Shown piece by piece: positions 41,601-52,050 of a stretch of 64,000 bases of DNA. The notes below the pieces were generated by a model. The model made no database searches, was not told the DNA's origin, and worked only from the letters and a program-made list of their open reading frames with translations. The translations under genes were made by a program, and so were the position numbers. Source of the stretch: Mytilus edulis. Its lineage: Eukaryota; Mollusca; Bivalvia; Mytilida; Mytilidae. The stretch's first letter is position 1; every line of letters starts with the position of its first letter. The stretch lies in NCBI RefSeq assembly GCF_963676685.1, contig NC_092344.1, forward strand, positions 101,586,749 through 101,650,748. Reading direction: 5' to 3'.

Positions 41601-44600
41601 CGATATATAAAACCTGTACTCAATGAACATTAAAATTAGCTAAATGTTGCAACGTATTTTACTGATCTGGAAATGAAGAGTATGCACTAGCCAATATTAT
41701 GGGACAGTATAAACAACTTGTACTTCGAGAAAGACAAAAGAAAAAACAACTTCTCTAAACTTTGCAAAAGACAAAGAACTCTAAATCATATATAAAAAAG
41801 AAACAGCTCTAAACTACAAGCAAAAGACCAGAAGCTATATTAAGAAAGAGACAACAGCTCGGAACTTTGCAACAGACCAGAAGCTATATTAAGAAAGAGA
41901 CAACAGCTCTGACCTTTGCAACAGACCAGAAGCTATATTAAGAAAAAGACGACAGCTCTAACTATGCAACATACCAGAAGCTATAAATTAAGAAAGAGAC
42001 GACAGCTCTAGCTATGCAACATACCAGAAGCTATAAATTAAGAAAGAGACGACAGCTCTGAACTATGCAACAGACCAGAAGCTATAAATTAAGAAAGAGA
42101 CGACAGCTCTAGCTATGCAACATACCAGAAGCTATAAATTAAGAAAGAGACGACAGCTCTGAACTATGCAACTTACCAGAAGCTATAAATTAAGAAAGAG
42201 ACGACACCTCTGAACTAAGCAACATACCAGAAGCTATAAATTAAGAAAGAGACGACAGCTCTGAACTATGCAACAGACCAGAAGCTATAAATTAAGAAAG
42301 AGACAACAGCTCTAGCTATGCAACATACCAGAAGCTATAAATTAAGAAAGAGACGACAGCTCTGAACTATGCAACTTACCAGAAGCTATAAATTAAGAAA
42401 GAGACGACAGCTCTGAACTAAGCAACATACCAGAAGCTATAAATTAAGAAAGAGACGACAGCTCTGAACTATGCAACAGACCAGAAGCTATAAATTAAGA
42501 AAGAGACAACAGCTCTAGCTATGCAACATACCAGAAGCTATAAATTAAGAAAGAGACGACAGCTCTGAACTATGCAACAGACCAGAAGCTATAAATTAAG
42601 AAAGAGACGACAGCTCTGAACTATGCAACATACCAGAAGCTATAATTAAATTAAGAAAGAGACGACAGCTCTGAACTATGCAACAGACCAGAAGCTATAA
42701 ATTAAGAAAGAGACAACAGCTCTAGCTATGCAACAGACCAGAAGCTATAAATTAAGAAAGAGACAACTGCTCTAGCTATGCAACATACCAGAAGCTATAA
42801 ATTAAGAAAGAGACGATAGCTCTGAACTATGCAACAGACCAGAAGCTATAAATTAAGAAAGAGACAACAGCTCTAGCTATGCAACATACCAGAAGCTATA
42901 AATTAAGAAAGAGACGACAGCTCTGAACTATGCAACAGACCAGAAGCTATAAATTAAGAAAGAGACGACAGCTCTGAACTATGCAACATACCAGAAGCTA
43001 TAATTAAGTTAAGAAAGAGACGACAGCTCTGAACTATGCAACAGACCAGAAGCTATAAATTAAGAAAGAGACAACAGCTCTAGCTATGCAACAGACCAGA
43101 AGCTATAAATTAAGAAAGAGACAACAGCTCTAGCTATACAACATACCAGAAGCTATAAATTAAGAAAGAGACGACAGCTCTGAACTATGCAACAGACCAG
43201 AAGCTATAAATTAAGAAAGAGACGACAGCTCTGAACTATGCAACATACCAGAGGCTATAATTAAATTAAGAAAGAGACGACAGCTCTGAACTATGCAACA
43301 GACTAGAAGCTATAAATTAAGAAAGAGACAACAGCTCTAGCTATGCAACAGACCAGAAGCTATAAATTAAGAAAGAGACAACAGCTCTGAAATAAAAGCT
43401 TTGCAGTCAGCAGAAAAGAAAGTTGTCAGTCAAACAAAAAATTACAGAAAACATCAAAAAGAAAAAAGAATAAGAAAAGACACGTTTAAAAATTACGAAA
43501 TGCTGGATATCTGCATTTGTCAAACTGCTGTATGAAAATATTGAAGTATGCACGGATTGGCATATACATGGACAATAAAAATGTGAATAAAAAAAGTGAC
43601 TTCTTACAAACTTTTATTGTAAACTTGGAAATGACAATGTAGCATGTTACTTAGTAATTAAAAGGTTGGGTTTTTTTTTTTTTATCTTTCAGAAAAACTT
43701 TATTAGTATTCCTAATATTGATGACAAAGAAAACAAGTTAAATATTGCTTGCAAATGCTCCTCAAAAAGAAACTTGCAGACAGAAGTATACGTACTTGCT
43801 CATTGCAAATTTATTTTTTGAAATCATTCAAATGATATTAATTTGAAATAATAACTGCAGAATCATATCATGCATATAAAAAATAATAAGGAAAATTTAC
43901 GGAACACAGTACTATATTTAATTGCAAATTTATTTATTGAAATTATTCAATGATATTAATTTAGAAGAGTAACTGCAGAATCATATTATATCGAAATTGA
44001 CCAGTATTTCATAATAGGCAGTGGACATTGTATGGTACAACTCAAAGATGAACTACAGTACCTGGCCAAAAGTATTCACTTGCATTTTTTGCTATACAAT
44101 TCATATAAAAACACATTTTTCCAAAATAATATTTTAAGGGCATTTATGGTTGGATTTTTATCAACAAGGCCTTGAAAGACATAGAATTGTCTAAAGTATG
44201 TTTGTTTATTTGGTAATAGTTTTGTCGTTGTCTCTTCATGTGAACACATACAATAATTTTTTATAATTTAATTTGGTTGAATATATAGCAATATAGCAAA
44301 TTTCTGAACAAAAAATAATATTTTGTGTTTATCTTGTGAAAAAATAAAAATGATCCACAAAACAAATACACAAATAAACCTATGACAATTCTGCTTCTAT
44401 TTGTATCAAGTTTCTTAAAATCAAACTAAAAATGAGTCGACCCTAAAATATTTATTTTTTTTAAATGTAGTTTTATATACAATATATAACGAAAATTCTC
44501 AAGTGACGAATACTTATGGCCACACTCTTGAAACTTGAGCCCTGCACTTGATTTTTATACTATGAATATGAAGACGTTGACCAGTTTGAGGCCACCAATC

Positions 44601-44828
44601 TTTTCGATGTTATTAATAAAGTGTTTTTTTTTTCTGTTAAAACAGACTGATGAACAAACAAGCAACGATGTACAATACTCTGTCATAAATAACAAGAAAA
44701 CAAGTTATAAATTTGAGAATAGAAATGGTGAATATGTCAGAGACAAAACCCCGACCAGAGTAGAAAACAGCCAAAGGCCACCAATGGGTCTTCAATACAG
44801 CGAGAAAATCTTGCACACGGAGGCGTGA
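38601..44828 (+). CDS. Unrecognised protein with KVSF motif, two alternative 3' ends
   Basis: Five coding exons with good splice sites and consistent phases can be joined. Exons 38601-38661, 40057-40232 and 40438-40653 are shared (151 residues). One form ends in 41368-41445 (176 residues in total). The other skips that exon and uses 43693-43785 and 44646-44828 (242 residues). The N-terminus MLTILSFLGPAVHSQLMKYG is mildly hydrophobic, perhaps a weak signal or simply a helix. The middle is Ser/Thr-rich and probably disordered. KKVSF at residues 100-104 fits the RVxF docking motif for protein phosphatase 1, with SILS at 84-87 resembling but not matching the SILK motif that often accompanies it. 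I recognise no domain. PP1 binding is inference; a taxon-restricted regulatory protein is the cautious reading. Confidence 0.7.
38868..39300. repeat. Inverted repeat with nested GACGTTATC tandem
   Basis: TATCAGCCGCGAGC plus neighbours at 38869-38905 is inverted at about 39264-39295 (GCTCGCGGCTGATA). Between the arms, a ~34-bp unit (GAGGAGACGTTATCAAGGAC then GTCACAAAG) is repeated about three times at 39027-39112. Confidence 0.55.
39515..39690. repeat. Dispersed mussel-type repeat
   Basis: It contains GATGGTACCAAACGGAC, AACAACACAAACCCCAC, AAAAACTGTGTGTGGTC and GCTGCGGAATGGTTAGCAGA, an ordered set familiar from mussel noncoding DNA. It lies in the first coding intron of the divergent gene. Confidence 0.5.
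40057..40232 (+). CDS. Divergent gene, second coding exon
   Basis: It encodes IFDPKRHKETYTDTYDLFGF, then KLDSSTTSRLQNSLPHSTQD through NKERY. I chose donor GTACGT at 40233 because it ends in phase 0 and joins the next exon in frame; the later GTAAAA at 40240 would not. Confidence 0.7.
40438..40653 (+). CDS. Divergent gene, third coding exon (KVSF motif)
   Basis: Seventy-two codons lie between acceptor ATTTTAG and donor GTGAGT, encoding NGVKSILSS, then EKKVSFASDICIVHEFEHDK and SMGSELIPDQYLMFPELNDN. Both ends are phase 0. Confidence 0.75.
41368..41445 (+). CDS. Divergent gene, alternative terminal exon 4a
   Basis: After acceptor TGTTTCAG the frame reads NREPKAFVFGSSEKHCSDHR then LADHL and TAG. 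It joins exon 3 in phase 0. The tandem array at 41825-43390 would lie in or beyond its 3' untranslated region. Confidence 0.6.
   Translation, partial: NREPKAFVFGSSEKHCSDHRLADHL
41825..43390. repeat. 50-51-bp tandem array, ~31 units
   Basis: The unit is CCAGAAGCTATAAATTAAGA then AAGAGACGACAGCTCTGAAC then TATGCAACAGA. Two subtypes, GAACTATGCAACAGA (51 bp) and AGCTATGCAACATA (50 bp), alternate irregularly. Three units carry an insertion (CTATAATTAAATTAAG type) at roughly 300-360-bp intervals, hinting at higher-order structure. The array sits between the two alternative 3' ends of the divergent gene. Confidence 0.93.
43693..43785 (+). CDS. Divergent gene, alternative exon 4b
   Basis: Thirty-one codons, KNFISIPNIDDKENKLNIAC then KCSSKRNLQTE, follow a long T tract and CTTTCAG and end at donor GTATAC. 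Both ends are phase 0. Confidence 0.6.
43802..43990. repeat. 118-bp direct duplication
   Basis: ATTGCAAATTTATTTTTTGA through ACTGCAGAATCATAT (about 43802-43869) recurs at about 43921-43987 with small differences. Confidence 0.75.
44056..44528. mobile_element. ~470-bp Tc1-type MITE in the last intron of the divergent gene
   Basis: The left tip CAGTACCTGGCCAAAAGTAT is preceded by TA. The right end GAATACTTATGGCCACACTC is its near inverse. GGCCA-AAAGTATT termini are characteristic of Tc1-like elements. The right tip has drifted and its TA is not clear. Confidence 0.7.
44646..44828 (+). CDS. Divergent gene, alternative terminal exon 5
   Basis: After acceptor TGTTAAAACAG the frame reads TDEQTSNDVQYSVINNKKTS and ends GLQYSEKILHTEA and TGA (60 residues). 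The open frame upstream of 44646 is intronic. Confidence 0.65.
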   Translation, partial: TDEQTSNDVQYSVINNKKTSYKFENRNGEYVRDKTPTRVENSQRPPMGLQYSEKILHTEA

Positions 44829-44857
44829 TTCAGCTTGCCCCTAACCAAAAATGTGTT

Positions 44858-45400
44858 AGTGATAATGGACTCTTACCGCTTGAAAATTCGAAAAATATTA
44901 ATGAACTAAAATTAAAAATCATACAACACTAACAAAGAGGAGAGGCTCCTGACTTGGGACAGGCGAAAAAATGCGGCGGGTTTAAACATGTTATTTTTTT
45001 TTAGATCTTAACCCTCCCCTAATATCGCTCAAACACACAGCAATACGCACAGTAAACTTCAGTTTAAAAAAATCTCGAGTCCGATGTCAGAAAGTTAACA
45101 ATAGAAACAAAACAAATGACAATAATACATAAATTAACAAGGGACTACTAGCAGTTACTGACATGCCAGCTCCACACCTTAATTAAACTGATTGAAAGAT
45201 TCTGTATTCATCATATGAATATCAAGCACAATCCCTCCTATAAGGGGTTTAGTATTATACCGTCATAAAATATATGTATGGGAAGACCATAACCCGTATC
45301 ATGCCAACAACAAATAGTTTTAGAATAAATGTGTTTATTTCCGATGACCCTATAAGTGAATCAATATCAAAGAAAAAAGATGCCTTCTTAAATGACCTGT
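44858..45400. repeat. Dispersed repeat, family D
   Basis: GAGGCTCCTGACTTGGGACA at 44943 and nearby blocks reappear inverted at about 47652-47770 (TGTCCCAAGTCAGGAGCCTC). The right part contains GGGTTTAGTATTATACCGTC type words and ACCCTATAAGTGAATCAATA, which I recognise as a widespread mussel repeat. Confidence 0.65.
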
Positions 45401-45639
45401 CAACAGTATCGTAACTCTATCCCTTCTTAATATAGCGGTTTAAAGGTTTTGTTAGCTTTTGAGGTGAATGCCGACATTTTTGTGCTTTGTAAAGATCCGT
45501 ACATATATACTCAACTATTTTATTTCTGTTCTGGTTGACTTTCAGATCAATCTTGTTTGGCTTAAAAAAAAATATACTGTTATTGTAAGAGGACTTTTTG
45601 AGAAAAAAAATCAATTCACATAAACATAACATTATCAAT

Positions 45640-46440
45640 GCAAATGAGGTCAAGGTCTGATAACCCTGCCAGACAGACGTGTACTCCTTATAATCATTAC
45701 ATGCTTTACTGAAATATAATTGACCTATTGCATATCGTATCTATGAAACAAACTTAACAAGAAACACTTAAGATTGATCAATGAACCGTGAAAATGAGGT
45801 CATAGTCAGATGATAATTTCGAGACAGACATAAATGAGGTCATGGTCAAATAAAACATGCCAGACTGATATATACATGGTAAAATATTTTCATGTACAAT
45901 GTACCAAACATAGTCGCAGATGACCTATTGCTTGACTGACCAGTGATGTCCCCTGGCTTGATACCTTCACTTCACTCAGATTACAGTATCTGATATATAA
46001 GGACGTGATCATGAAAACTAAACCTTGTTCACTGATCCATGAAATGAGGTTGAGGTCAAGTGAAAACTGTCTGATGGCCATGAAGACCTCGTAAGGCAGG
46101 CACGGATCCAGAGGGGGGGTTCCGGGGGTTGGAACCCCCCACCTTTTTTTTGGACGATCAATGTATTTGAATGGGGACATGTAATTGGAACCCCCCCCCC
46201 TTTTTGTCCTGGGTTAGGAACCCCCCCTTTATAAAATAGCTGGATCCGCCCCTGTAAGGTATGCACATACCAAATATAGTTATCCTATTACTCATCATTA
46301 GAGAGAAATTAAGAGTATTAAAAATCTTTTTTTTTTAAAGTAGTCACTGAACGATAAAAATGAGGTCAAGAACAATGGACATATGACACATGGAAACATC
46401 TTAACATAAGGCATCTATATACAAAGTATGAAGGATATGG
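45640..46440. repeat. Second block of the ~150-200-bp diverged repeat
   Basis: The same ordered words as 4500-7450 (AAATGAGGTCAAGGTC, CATACCAAATATAGTTATCC) recur in three to four units. A 158-bp MITE interrupts one of them. Confidence 0.7.
46097..46254. mobile_element. 158-bp MITE with 5-bp duplication TAAGG
   Basis: The tips CAGGCACGGATCCAG and, inverted, CAGGGGCGGATCCAG match at 13 of 15. TAAGG flanks it at 46092-46096 and 46255-46259. The interior has runs of G and C (GGTTCCGGGGG, GGAACCCCCC) that can pair. The related unit at about 7277-7330 shows the unoccupied site, with a single CAAGG. Confidence 0.85.
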
Positions 46441-47342
46441 GTCTTCTACCTTCTGAAATATTTTAGCTTTTTAAGAAGTTGGCTAAGACTGCTGCTGGAT
46501 TATTCAATATGTCTATGTCAGGCTTTCTGCAACAGAAGTTGCAGGCTCAACAAAAATAAAACCAATACAAGTTGTGTCTTTGTTGTAAATTGCATAATAA
46601 ACAAATACAATATCATATCAGAATTCAATGTTATTGACCAGTGAGTCAGTTTTATTTCATTACATATATACATTAACAACATACATCATTGAAAGACAAA
46701 AATATAATAAATAATAACAAAGTAATGCAAAGAAAACAGCACTATTTCAATGATCGCTGCATTATAAAGTACATTTTGAAAGTTACAAAATAATTGAATT
46801 TTTAAACATAAACTACAATGTATGCACTATTTACTGTCCTTTATCACATGGCATCATATGCAACTAGTAGATATATGTATATAAATATAACAATCATCGG
46901 AGTGATCAGACAGTTTTTTTTAAAACTTTTCATATACATTGAGCTGCATACAAACAACGAAGCAATTTCATACATTTTTCAAGCCAATAAATCAAGACAT
47001 AGAAATGTAAGTTATTATCATTTGCCATCAAAATACAAGTTCATTGCCTATAAAGTTTCCTTGCTTTCATACCTTTCCAATCATTGAAAGCTTCATCATA
47101 ATCAAATGTCTCAATGTGTGGTCCATTCTAAGAAATCATCATGAGATCATTCAAAACCATGTTGGACACAGAGGTTCTTAGTATCGACCTCTCACAAGTA
47201 TTAAAGTAGCCGATTCTAGAAGCTTAGAAGGATCTCATGATTACACCTGAAAACTGATTACTATCAATAAATTATAAGACAAATTTTAATTTCTGAAATA
47301 CCCAAGTTCTGTTACAGATTTAGCTGTTTGAAATGTTGCTAG

Positions 47343-47612
47343 TTAACACTTATGTGCTGCACAGTTTTCCCTTATAAGAGTCAGTACATGGTCCCTTAAC
47401 CTTAATACAACACCAGTTTTTTTACCAGTCATCATAGATGCCCCATCTTTGCTTATACAACATAGTTTGTTGATTTCTAAATCTTTTGATTTAAGATTAG
47501 TTAAAACTAAGTTTGTAATCATCTCAGCATTTGCAGTACCTGAAGATAGCTGTAAGTTTGTAAGAAAGCATGTCTTTTTGGTGTTCTTAATACTACTGAT
47601 GGATGTAATCAA
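47343..47612 (-). pseudogene. hAT-type transposase fragment (ZMYM/DUF4371-like)
   Basis: The frame contains FLTNLQLSSGTANAEMITNL, then SKDGASMMTGKKTGVVLRLR and NCAAHKC. The DGAS-x-MTG-x-x-x-GV and H/C-x-AHK words are typical of the catalytic domain of hAT-derived transposases with a DUF4371-like region. It covers only about 90 residues, has no start or end of a full gene, and stops just after the AHK motif, so it is a relic. Confidence 0.8.
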
Positions 47613-47644
47613 TGTACAAGGGTTGAGATCTCACAAACATGTTT

Positions 47645-47932
47645 AACCCCCCCCCCCGCATTTTTGCGCCTGTCCCAAGTCAGGAGCCTCTGGCCTTTGT
47701 TAGTCTTGTATTATTTTAATTTTAGTTTCTTGTGTACAATTTGGAAATTAGTATGGCGTTCATTATCACTGGACTAGTATATATTTGTTTAGGGGCCAGC
47801 TGAAGGACGCCTCCGGGTGCGGGAATTTCTCGCTACATTGAAGACCTGTTGGTGACCCTCTGCTGTTGTTTTTTATTTGGTCGGGTTGTTGTCTCTTTGA
47901 CACATTCCCCATTTCCATTCTCAATTTTATAT
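47645..47932. repeat. Family D inverse copy plus dispersed tail
   Basis: A C-rich run is followed by the inverted counterpart of 44858-44985. Then come GGGGCCAGCTGAAGGACGCC, ACATTGAAGACCTGTTGGTG and TTGACACATTCCCCATTTCC, a common mussel repeat whose tail is also at 13150-13210. Confidence 0.65.
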
Positions 47933-48168
47933 GTTATCAAAAAATTTTGTTGGCAAGATCTGTTGATTTGTCAATAGTCATGCTACATGTAGTTAACGGA
48001 TACTCAGCTGAATTATTACATCATACATCTAGTTTTTCTTTATAATACTTGATAAGACACTGAAATTTGTAATGCTTTGATGGCTTGTGTGTCCTACATT
48101 CTCACATCATGTAAATGTACATCCATATAATATGTTCTATACTTCAGGCAGATTCTAAATTAAGATTC

Positions 48169-48585
48169 TCAAGTCTGGTCTTGGTCACTGTATATGACTT
48201 TTATACTTAAAGTACATGTATCACAGCACACAATATCATAACAAAACTTGATGTCACTCTCAGACAGGGTGTAATATCCTCCACATCTACATGGATAAGT
48301 CAATGACGATTCATCATCTTCATCGAACTCCAATATATCAACCTCATTTTGGATGGGATAGTTCTGAGCAACTTTCCTTTGTTGCCACTTAATATCATAT
48401 TCTTTCTTCAGTTTTCCATTGCTTAAGATGTCCCATGCCTTTCTGATCTTAACAAAGTTTTCAGTGTTAGTATTGTCGACGTTTTTGTCTGGATGATACT
48501 TCAATGCTAATTTTTGATAATTCTGTCTCAGTTCTTCAAATGTTGCATTTTCTGTAGATTCCAATATCATGTATAGATTTTCCAT
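48169..48585 (-). CDS. DNAJC24: DNAJC24/DPH4-like J-domain protein with CSL zinc finger
   Basis: A 138-residue protein on one coding exon. Residues about 3-66 form a J domain with the HPD tripeptide at 31-33 (KYHPDKN) and a KAWDILSN helix. After an acidic linker (DILEFDEDDES, 83-93) comes a DPH-type (CSL) zinc finger with Cys99 and Cys101 (CRCGG) and Cys121 and Cys124 (CDTC). This order defines DPH4/DNAJC24, which assists the radical chemistry and Hsp70 functions of diphthamide formation on eEF2 in the cytosol; the human protein is 149 residues. The start is fixed by a TAA two codons upstream. A good acceptor (TTTTTTTCTAG) ends at 48603, so a noncoding first exon is expected further right. 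Confidence 0.92.
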   Translation of the reverse strand: MENLYMILESTENATFEELRQNYQKLALKYHPDKNVDNTNTENFVKIRKAWDILSNGKLKKEYDIKWQQRKVAQNYPIQNEVDILEFDEDDESSLTYPCRCGGYYTLSESDIKFCYDIVCCDTCTLSIKVIYSDQDQT

Positions 48586-48601
48586 AGTTTATTTACGTTT
48601 A

Positions 48602-48604
48602 CCT
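48602..48604 (-). other. Splice acceptor of a 5'-UTR intron of DNAJC24
   Basis: Reading on the minus strand, a T-rich tract ends in CTAG at 48603, leaving 17 untranslated bases before the ATG. I could not identify the upstream noncoding exon between 48.6 and 52 kb. Confidence 0.6.
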
Positions 48605-49335
48605 AGAAAAAAATAAGAATACATGTAAGACATATAAAATAATTATTTTAATTTATTAGACAGATTTTACCATAAATTGGTCAAAATACCATACATACAT
48701 ATTTTATGGTATCCTTTTAAGAGAGTAAGATATTTAACTACGTTTTAGACTTATCATATTAAAATATGAAATGGAATGGTGACAGAATACATGTAATAAT
48801 AAATTAATGAGTCTGTATAGTAAAAAAGGAGGGTAGATCTATCATCTGTAAGTTTTAAAGTGAATCAAGAACTCCATTTATGTTAAATAATTTTGTCTGC
48901 TTTTAAGTATAAAATTTGATAAAAGATATGATCTTTCAAAACCAGTAACAAACTCATTTTGGAAATCAGAAGATTTGTTTATATATACATGTATTTATTT
49001 ATGGTTTTACTGATTAAATTGTGGACAAACAACTATTATGTCAAAAAAAAAAAGTACATGTAATATCATTTGAATTTGTACCAGCTACATGTATTAATTA
49101 TATATATTAATGACATGGTTTAATAAGTTGGACCAGAGACACATAAAACATTATATTTCTGGTTGGATCAAATCCAGACATGCCAGAGATAGACATACAT
49201 GTATACAAAAATTAACAGTGTAAGGCCAATACAATTTGTATATCAATGCAACCTTCTACCATAGATGAATTACATAAGACATTGTCCTTAAATAAGAGCA
49301 TTCTCAAAATTTAGCTGGCCATTTTTTAGACACCT
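48605..49335. other. AT-rich stretch, no feature seen
   Basis: This is probably DNAJC24 5' intron sequence. ACATGTA words are frequent, but no repeat or exon stands out. Confidence 0.4.
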
Positions 49336-49775
49336 GTGACAGGATTGCTTCCCGTTAGCTGTTGAGCTAAGGAAGTAATTCTTTAGCTCAGATGGTTAAA
49401 GCGTTGCCTTGTAACACACAGGTCCTGGGTTTGAGTCCTGGTGGAGACAAAGATGATTTTGTATGTAGAATCATCCTCTCCAGTTACATTGACGCCAAAC
49501 TAAAAAACCCTCGATAGTTAGAGAGGAATTATAGCTAGAGTATGTTTGTGTGAGAGTCATAATGGTATGATGACTCTTGAGGTGGTGGAAGCGTGACGGG
49601 ATTGCTTCCCTTTGGCTTAGAATATGTGGAAGATACTAAGTCAGCTCTAACAGTTGAGCTAAGGAAGTACTTCTTTAGCTCAGTCTGTTAAAGCGCTGCC
49701 TTGTAAAACAGAGGACCCAGGTTGGAGTTTTGGTGGAGACACAGATGATTTTGTATGTAAAATCATGCTCTCCCT
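49336..49775 (+). repeat. Two copies of a tRNA-derived unit
   Basis: CTTTAGCTCAGATGGTTAAA then GCGTTGCCTTGTAACAC and GGGTTTGAGTCCTGGTGGAG (49379-49446) reads as a tRNA-like A box and B box. A second, poorer copy is at 49672-49740. Both are preceded by GATTGCTTCCC and GAGCTAAGGAAGTA and followed by GATGATTTTGTATGTA. The anticodon stem does not pair properly, so these are SINE-like derivatives and not functional tRNA genes. Confidence 0.7.
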
Positions 49776-49780
49776 TTACA

Positions 49781-51304
49781 CACCAAAAGCACGAAATAAA
49801 ATGTCCTAGTTAACTTTCACAACATTGCCCATTTCAATTTATATGATAGGGAAAGGTTTTGGACCTCAAAAGTGTTTCATGAAAATATGTCCCAACTTAA
49901 CAATAGATTCTTGAGACTTGATGACAGGACCACTTTTTTTTACTTCCCCCTTTTTTACAAAATCTTTTCGTTTTATATTGATTTCATTTAGTTTGGCATG
50001 TTTCAATATTGTAAGAACATAAATTAACTACAAATAACTTGCATATGTGTATGTGTAACCAGTGAAATCAATGTAACCATTAGGTCAATGAAGGTTACAA
50101 ATGTACCAGGATTTGAGAATTTATGATTATGATGATTTATGAAAGTTTGTATGAGTGTAACCAATGTAACCAATGTAACCATTATGTCAATGGGGGTTAC
50201 AAAACAAGGTAACTGAATTAGGGTGCGTCTAAACACTGCTAAGGAGTCCTTAGTGCACTAAGGACTTATAACATGCCACTAAGGACTAGATGGGGTGCTG
50301 TAATATGTAATTTCTTTTCATATTATGGTAGAAATTGATATTAAATGCATAAATTTCAAATTTTATAGAAAAATAATTAAAAATAAACGAGATATTCAAC
50401 ATGATTTAAACACGTGCCTGTTTTTCTTTGATATGCCGAAAATCAATGAACCGTTTGACACATATCAAATTACATAACTGATTACACGAGAATCCTGCTA
50501 TTTGTTGTGTTTAATCGACAAGTTTGGTAAAAAGTGAATTAATGTTGAAATTTTATAAATATTCTTTTTTCAAAATGAAGAAGTATTTTCTCAAGTGTAT
50601 ATTTTGTATTTATTTCTTGTAAAATTAAATTTGTCACCAGAGCAATATACATGTATCTAATGTCTGTTTTTTATTTAATGTTAATAAATTAATAAATGAC
50701 TGAAATATATATATTTTTTAATATTTTAATTCACATTTATATATATATTTTGAACGTACGTGTTGAAGTTTGGATAACCAACAGAGATGTTTGTTGCTTT
50801 TTCATTAAACTTATCTTGATCTTGGGCTGTGATATGTCATATTGATCCGAAAATTGAATCTAATATTTCGTAGGGTTGTTTGTTGTTGGAACCAATTTTA
50901 TTTTTCAGGTGGTCGGACACATGATCTATAATGTGTTTTGCACACATATCTCCATACTGTTTATTATTTCTTGCAAGTGTGTTTTAATGTGATGACAGGC
51001 GACGATGGACATGTGTTTGAACAACAAACAGGTATGGAGCTGGAACACTTGTTTTGTGTCTTGTGGTGCACTTTTATAAAATTTATTTTCATATATGAAG
51101 ACGTTAAGCAATGTATTACTGGACAAAACAAAACCAATAAGATTAAACATTTTTACTACATGCAACCACACTAAGTTCATATATGACCTGTTTGGGCAGA
51201 GATTATCCTATTTGAAAATGAAACTTAATCTGACTAAAAATCTGGAAATGATTTATTAAACTTCTTTTAGTTTTAGAAGAAAAAAAAAAAATCGAACAAA
51301 TAAG
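49781..51304. other. Intergenic stretch without a supported gene
   Basis: Around 50050-50205 a ~110-bp segment with GTAACC(A/T)ATGTAACCATTA is loosely duplicated. Near 50230-50280 are inverted CTAAGGA/TCCTTAG words. The short frames at 50926-51180 oppose each other and lack support. Confidence 0.4.
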
Positions 51305-51480
51305 TGTGAGTTCGTGGTCTAGTGGTTAAGACCGACGGCTACAGTGCTGAAGGTCCCGAGTTCGTTTCTCACTCGGGGTGCTAAAAATATCAGTACATCA
51401 GAAGGGTAATTTTCACCCTCTCACACACATCTCTGGTACCCAGACCGGAGTTTAAACTAGAATGGGTACTTTGGGGGCCT
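51305..51480 (+). repeat. tRNA-derived SINE
   Basis: GTGGTCTAGTGGTTAAGAC (A box) and GGTCCCGAGTTCGTTTCTC (B box) are spaced as in a polymerase III promoter. They are followed by a body containing CACCCTCTCACACACATCTC and GGTACCCAGACCGG. The clear box A/B pair supports a SINE head. Confidence 0.75.
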
Positions 51481-51499
51481 CGGTTGGTCAAAGTTTTTT

Positions 51500-52050
51500 T
51501 CAGATCTAGTTCCTGTTCCGGTTTTCCCCGCATTTGCGCAGAAATCTGTCTTGTTTGCATGAGACTTTGAAAAAAAATTATATTTATCAGTCTAGTAAAA
51601 TATAAGATTGGAACTCAATACAGTTTCATTTTTAATAATTGTTTGATTTGAAAAAACGTTACCTGATGGAAGCGTTTCTTTTGTTTACATTGAATATGAC
51701 GTCATAACTTAAAGAACGTCACAGTTAAATCCCTAACAACAGAACCAAAATCGGGAACGTTACGGTATTTCCGTATCCTTTATTAATAATCTAATGTCAG
51801 TTGGTCTACCATAAGTATAATACTATGTAATACTGTGATATTATATATATAATTGGTACTTCAAATGTTTTCTTTATGTTGTATTTGCATAAATTGTCAT
51901 GTTTAATGTGTTTATATCTTGGAATACGCATTGTATCATATGTGCTTTGTCCAATAAAATATTTGAATTTGAATTTGAATTATTAACACGTTTGAAGTAA
52001 AAAAAATAATACATACAGACTTCGTCCCCATTCACAGGTTATGCCTGCCT
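51500..52050. mobile_element. Second copy of the CRE-bearing element family
   Basis: It shares TGCGCAGAAATCT, CTTGTTTGCATGAGACTTTG, ACGTTACCTGATG, TTGTTTACATTGAATATGAC and GGTTATGCCTGCCTCATATT with 35468-36790, including one TGACGTCA (51697-51704). The terminal GACTTCGTCCCCAT is at about 52019-52032. The left tip is not preserved. Confidence 0.6.

Noticed and set aside
41120-41623. 167-codon minus-strand frame
   Set aside because: It overlaps terminal exon 4a of the plus-strand gene in antisense, has tract-like composition and no family resemblance or promoter.
49379-49446. Candidate tRNA-Thr gene
   Set aside because: A and B boxes are present, but the anticodon stem does not pair and the unit is repeated with flanking sequence, so it is a SINE-like derivative.
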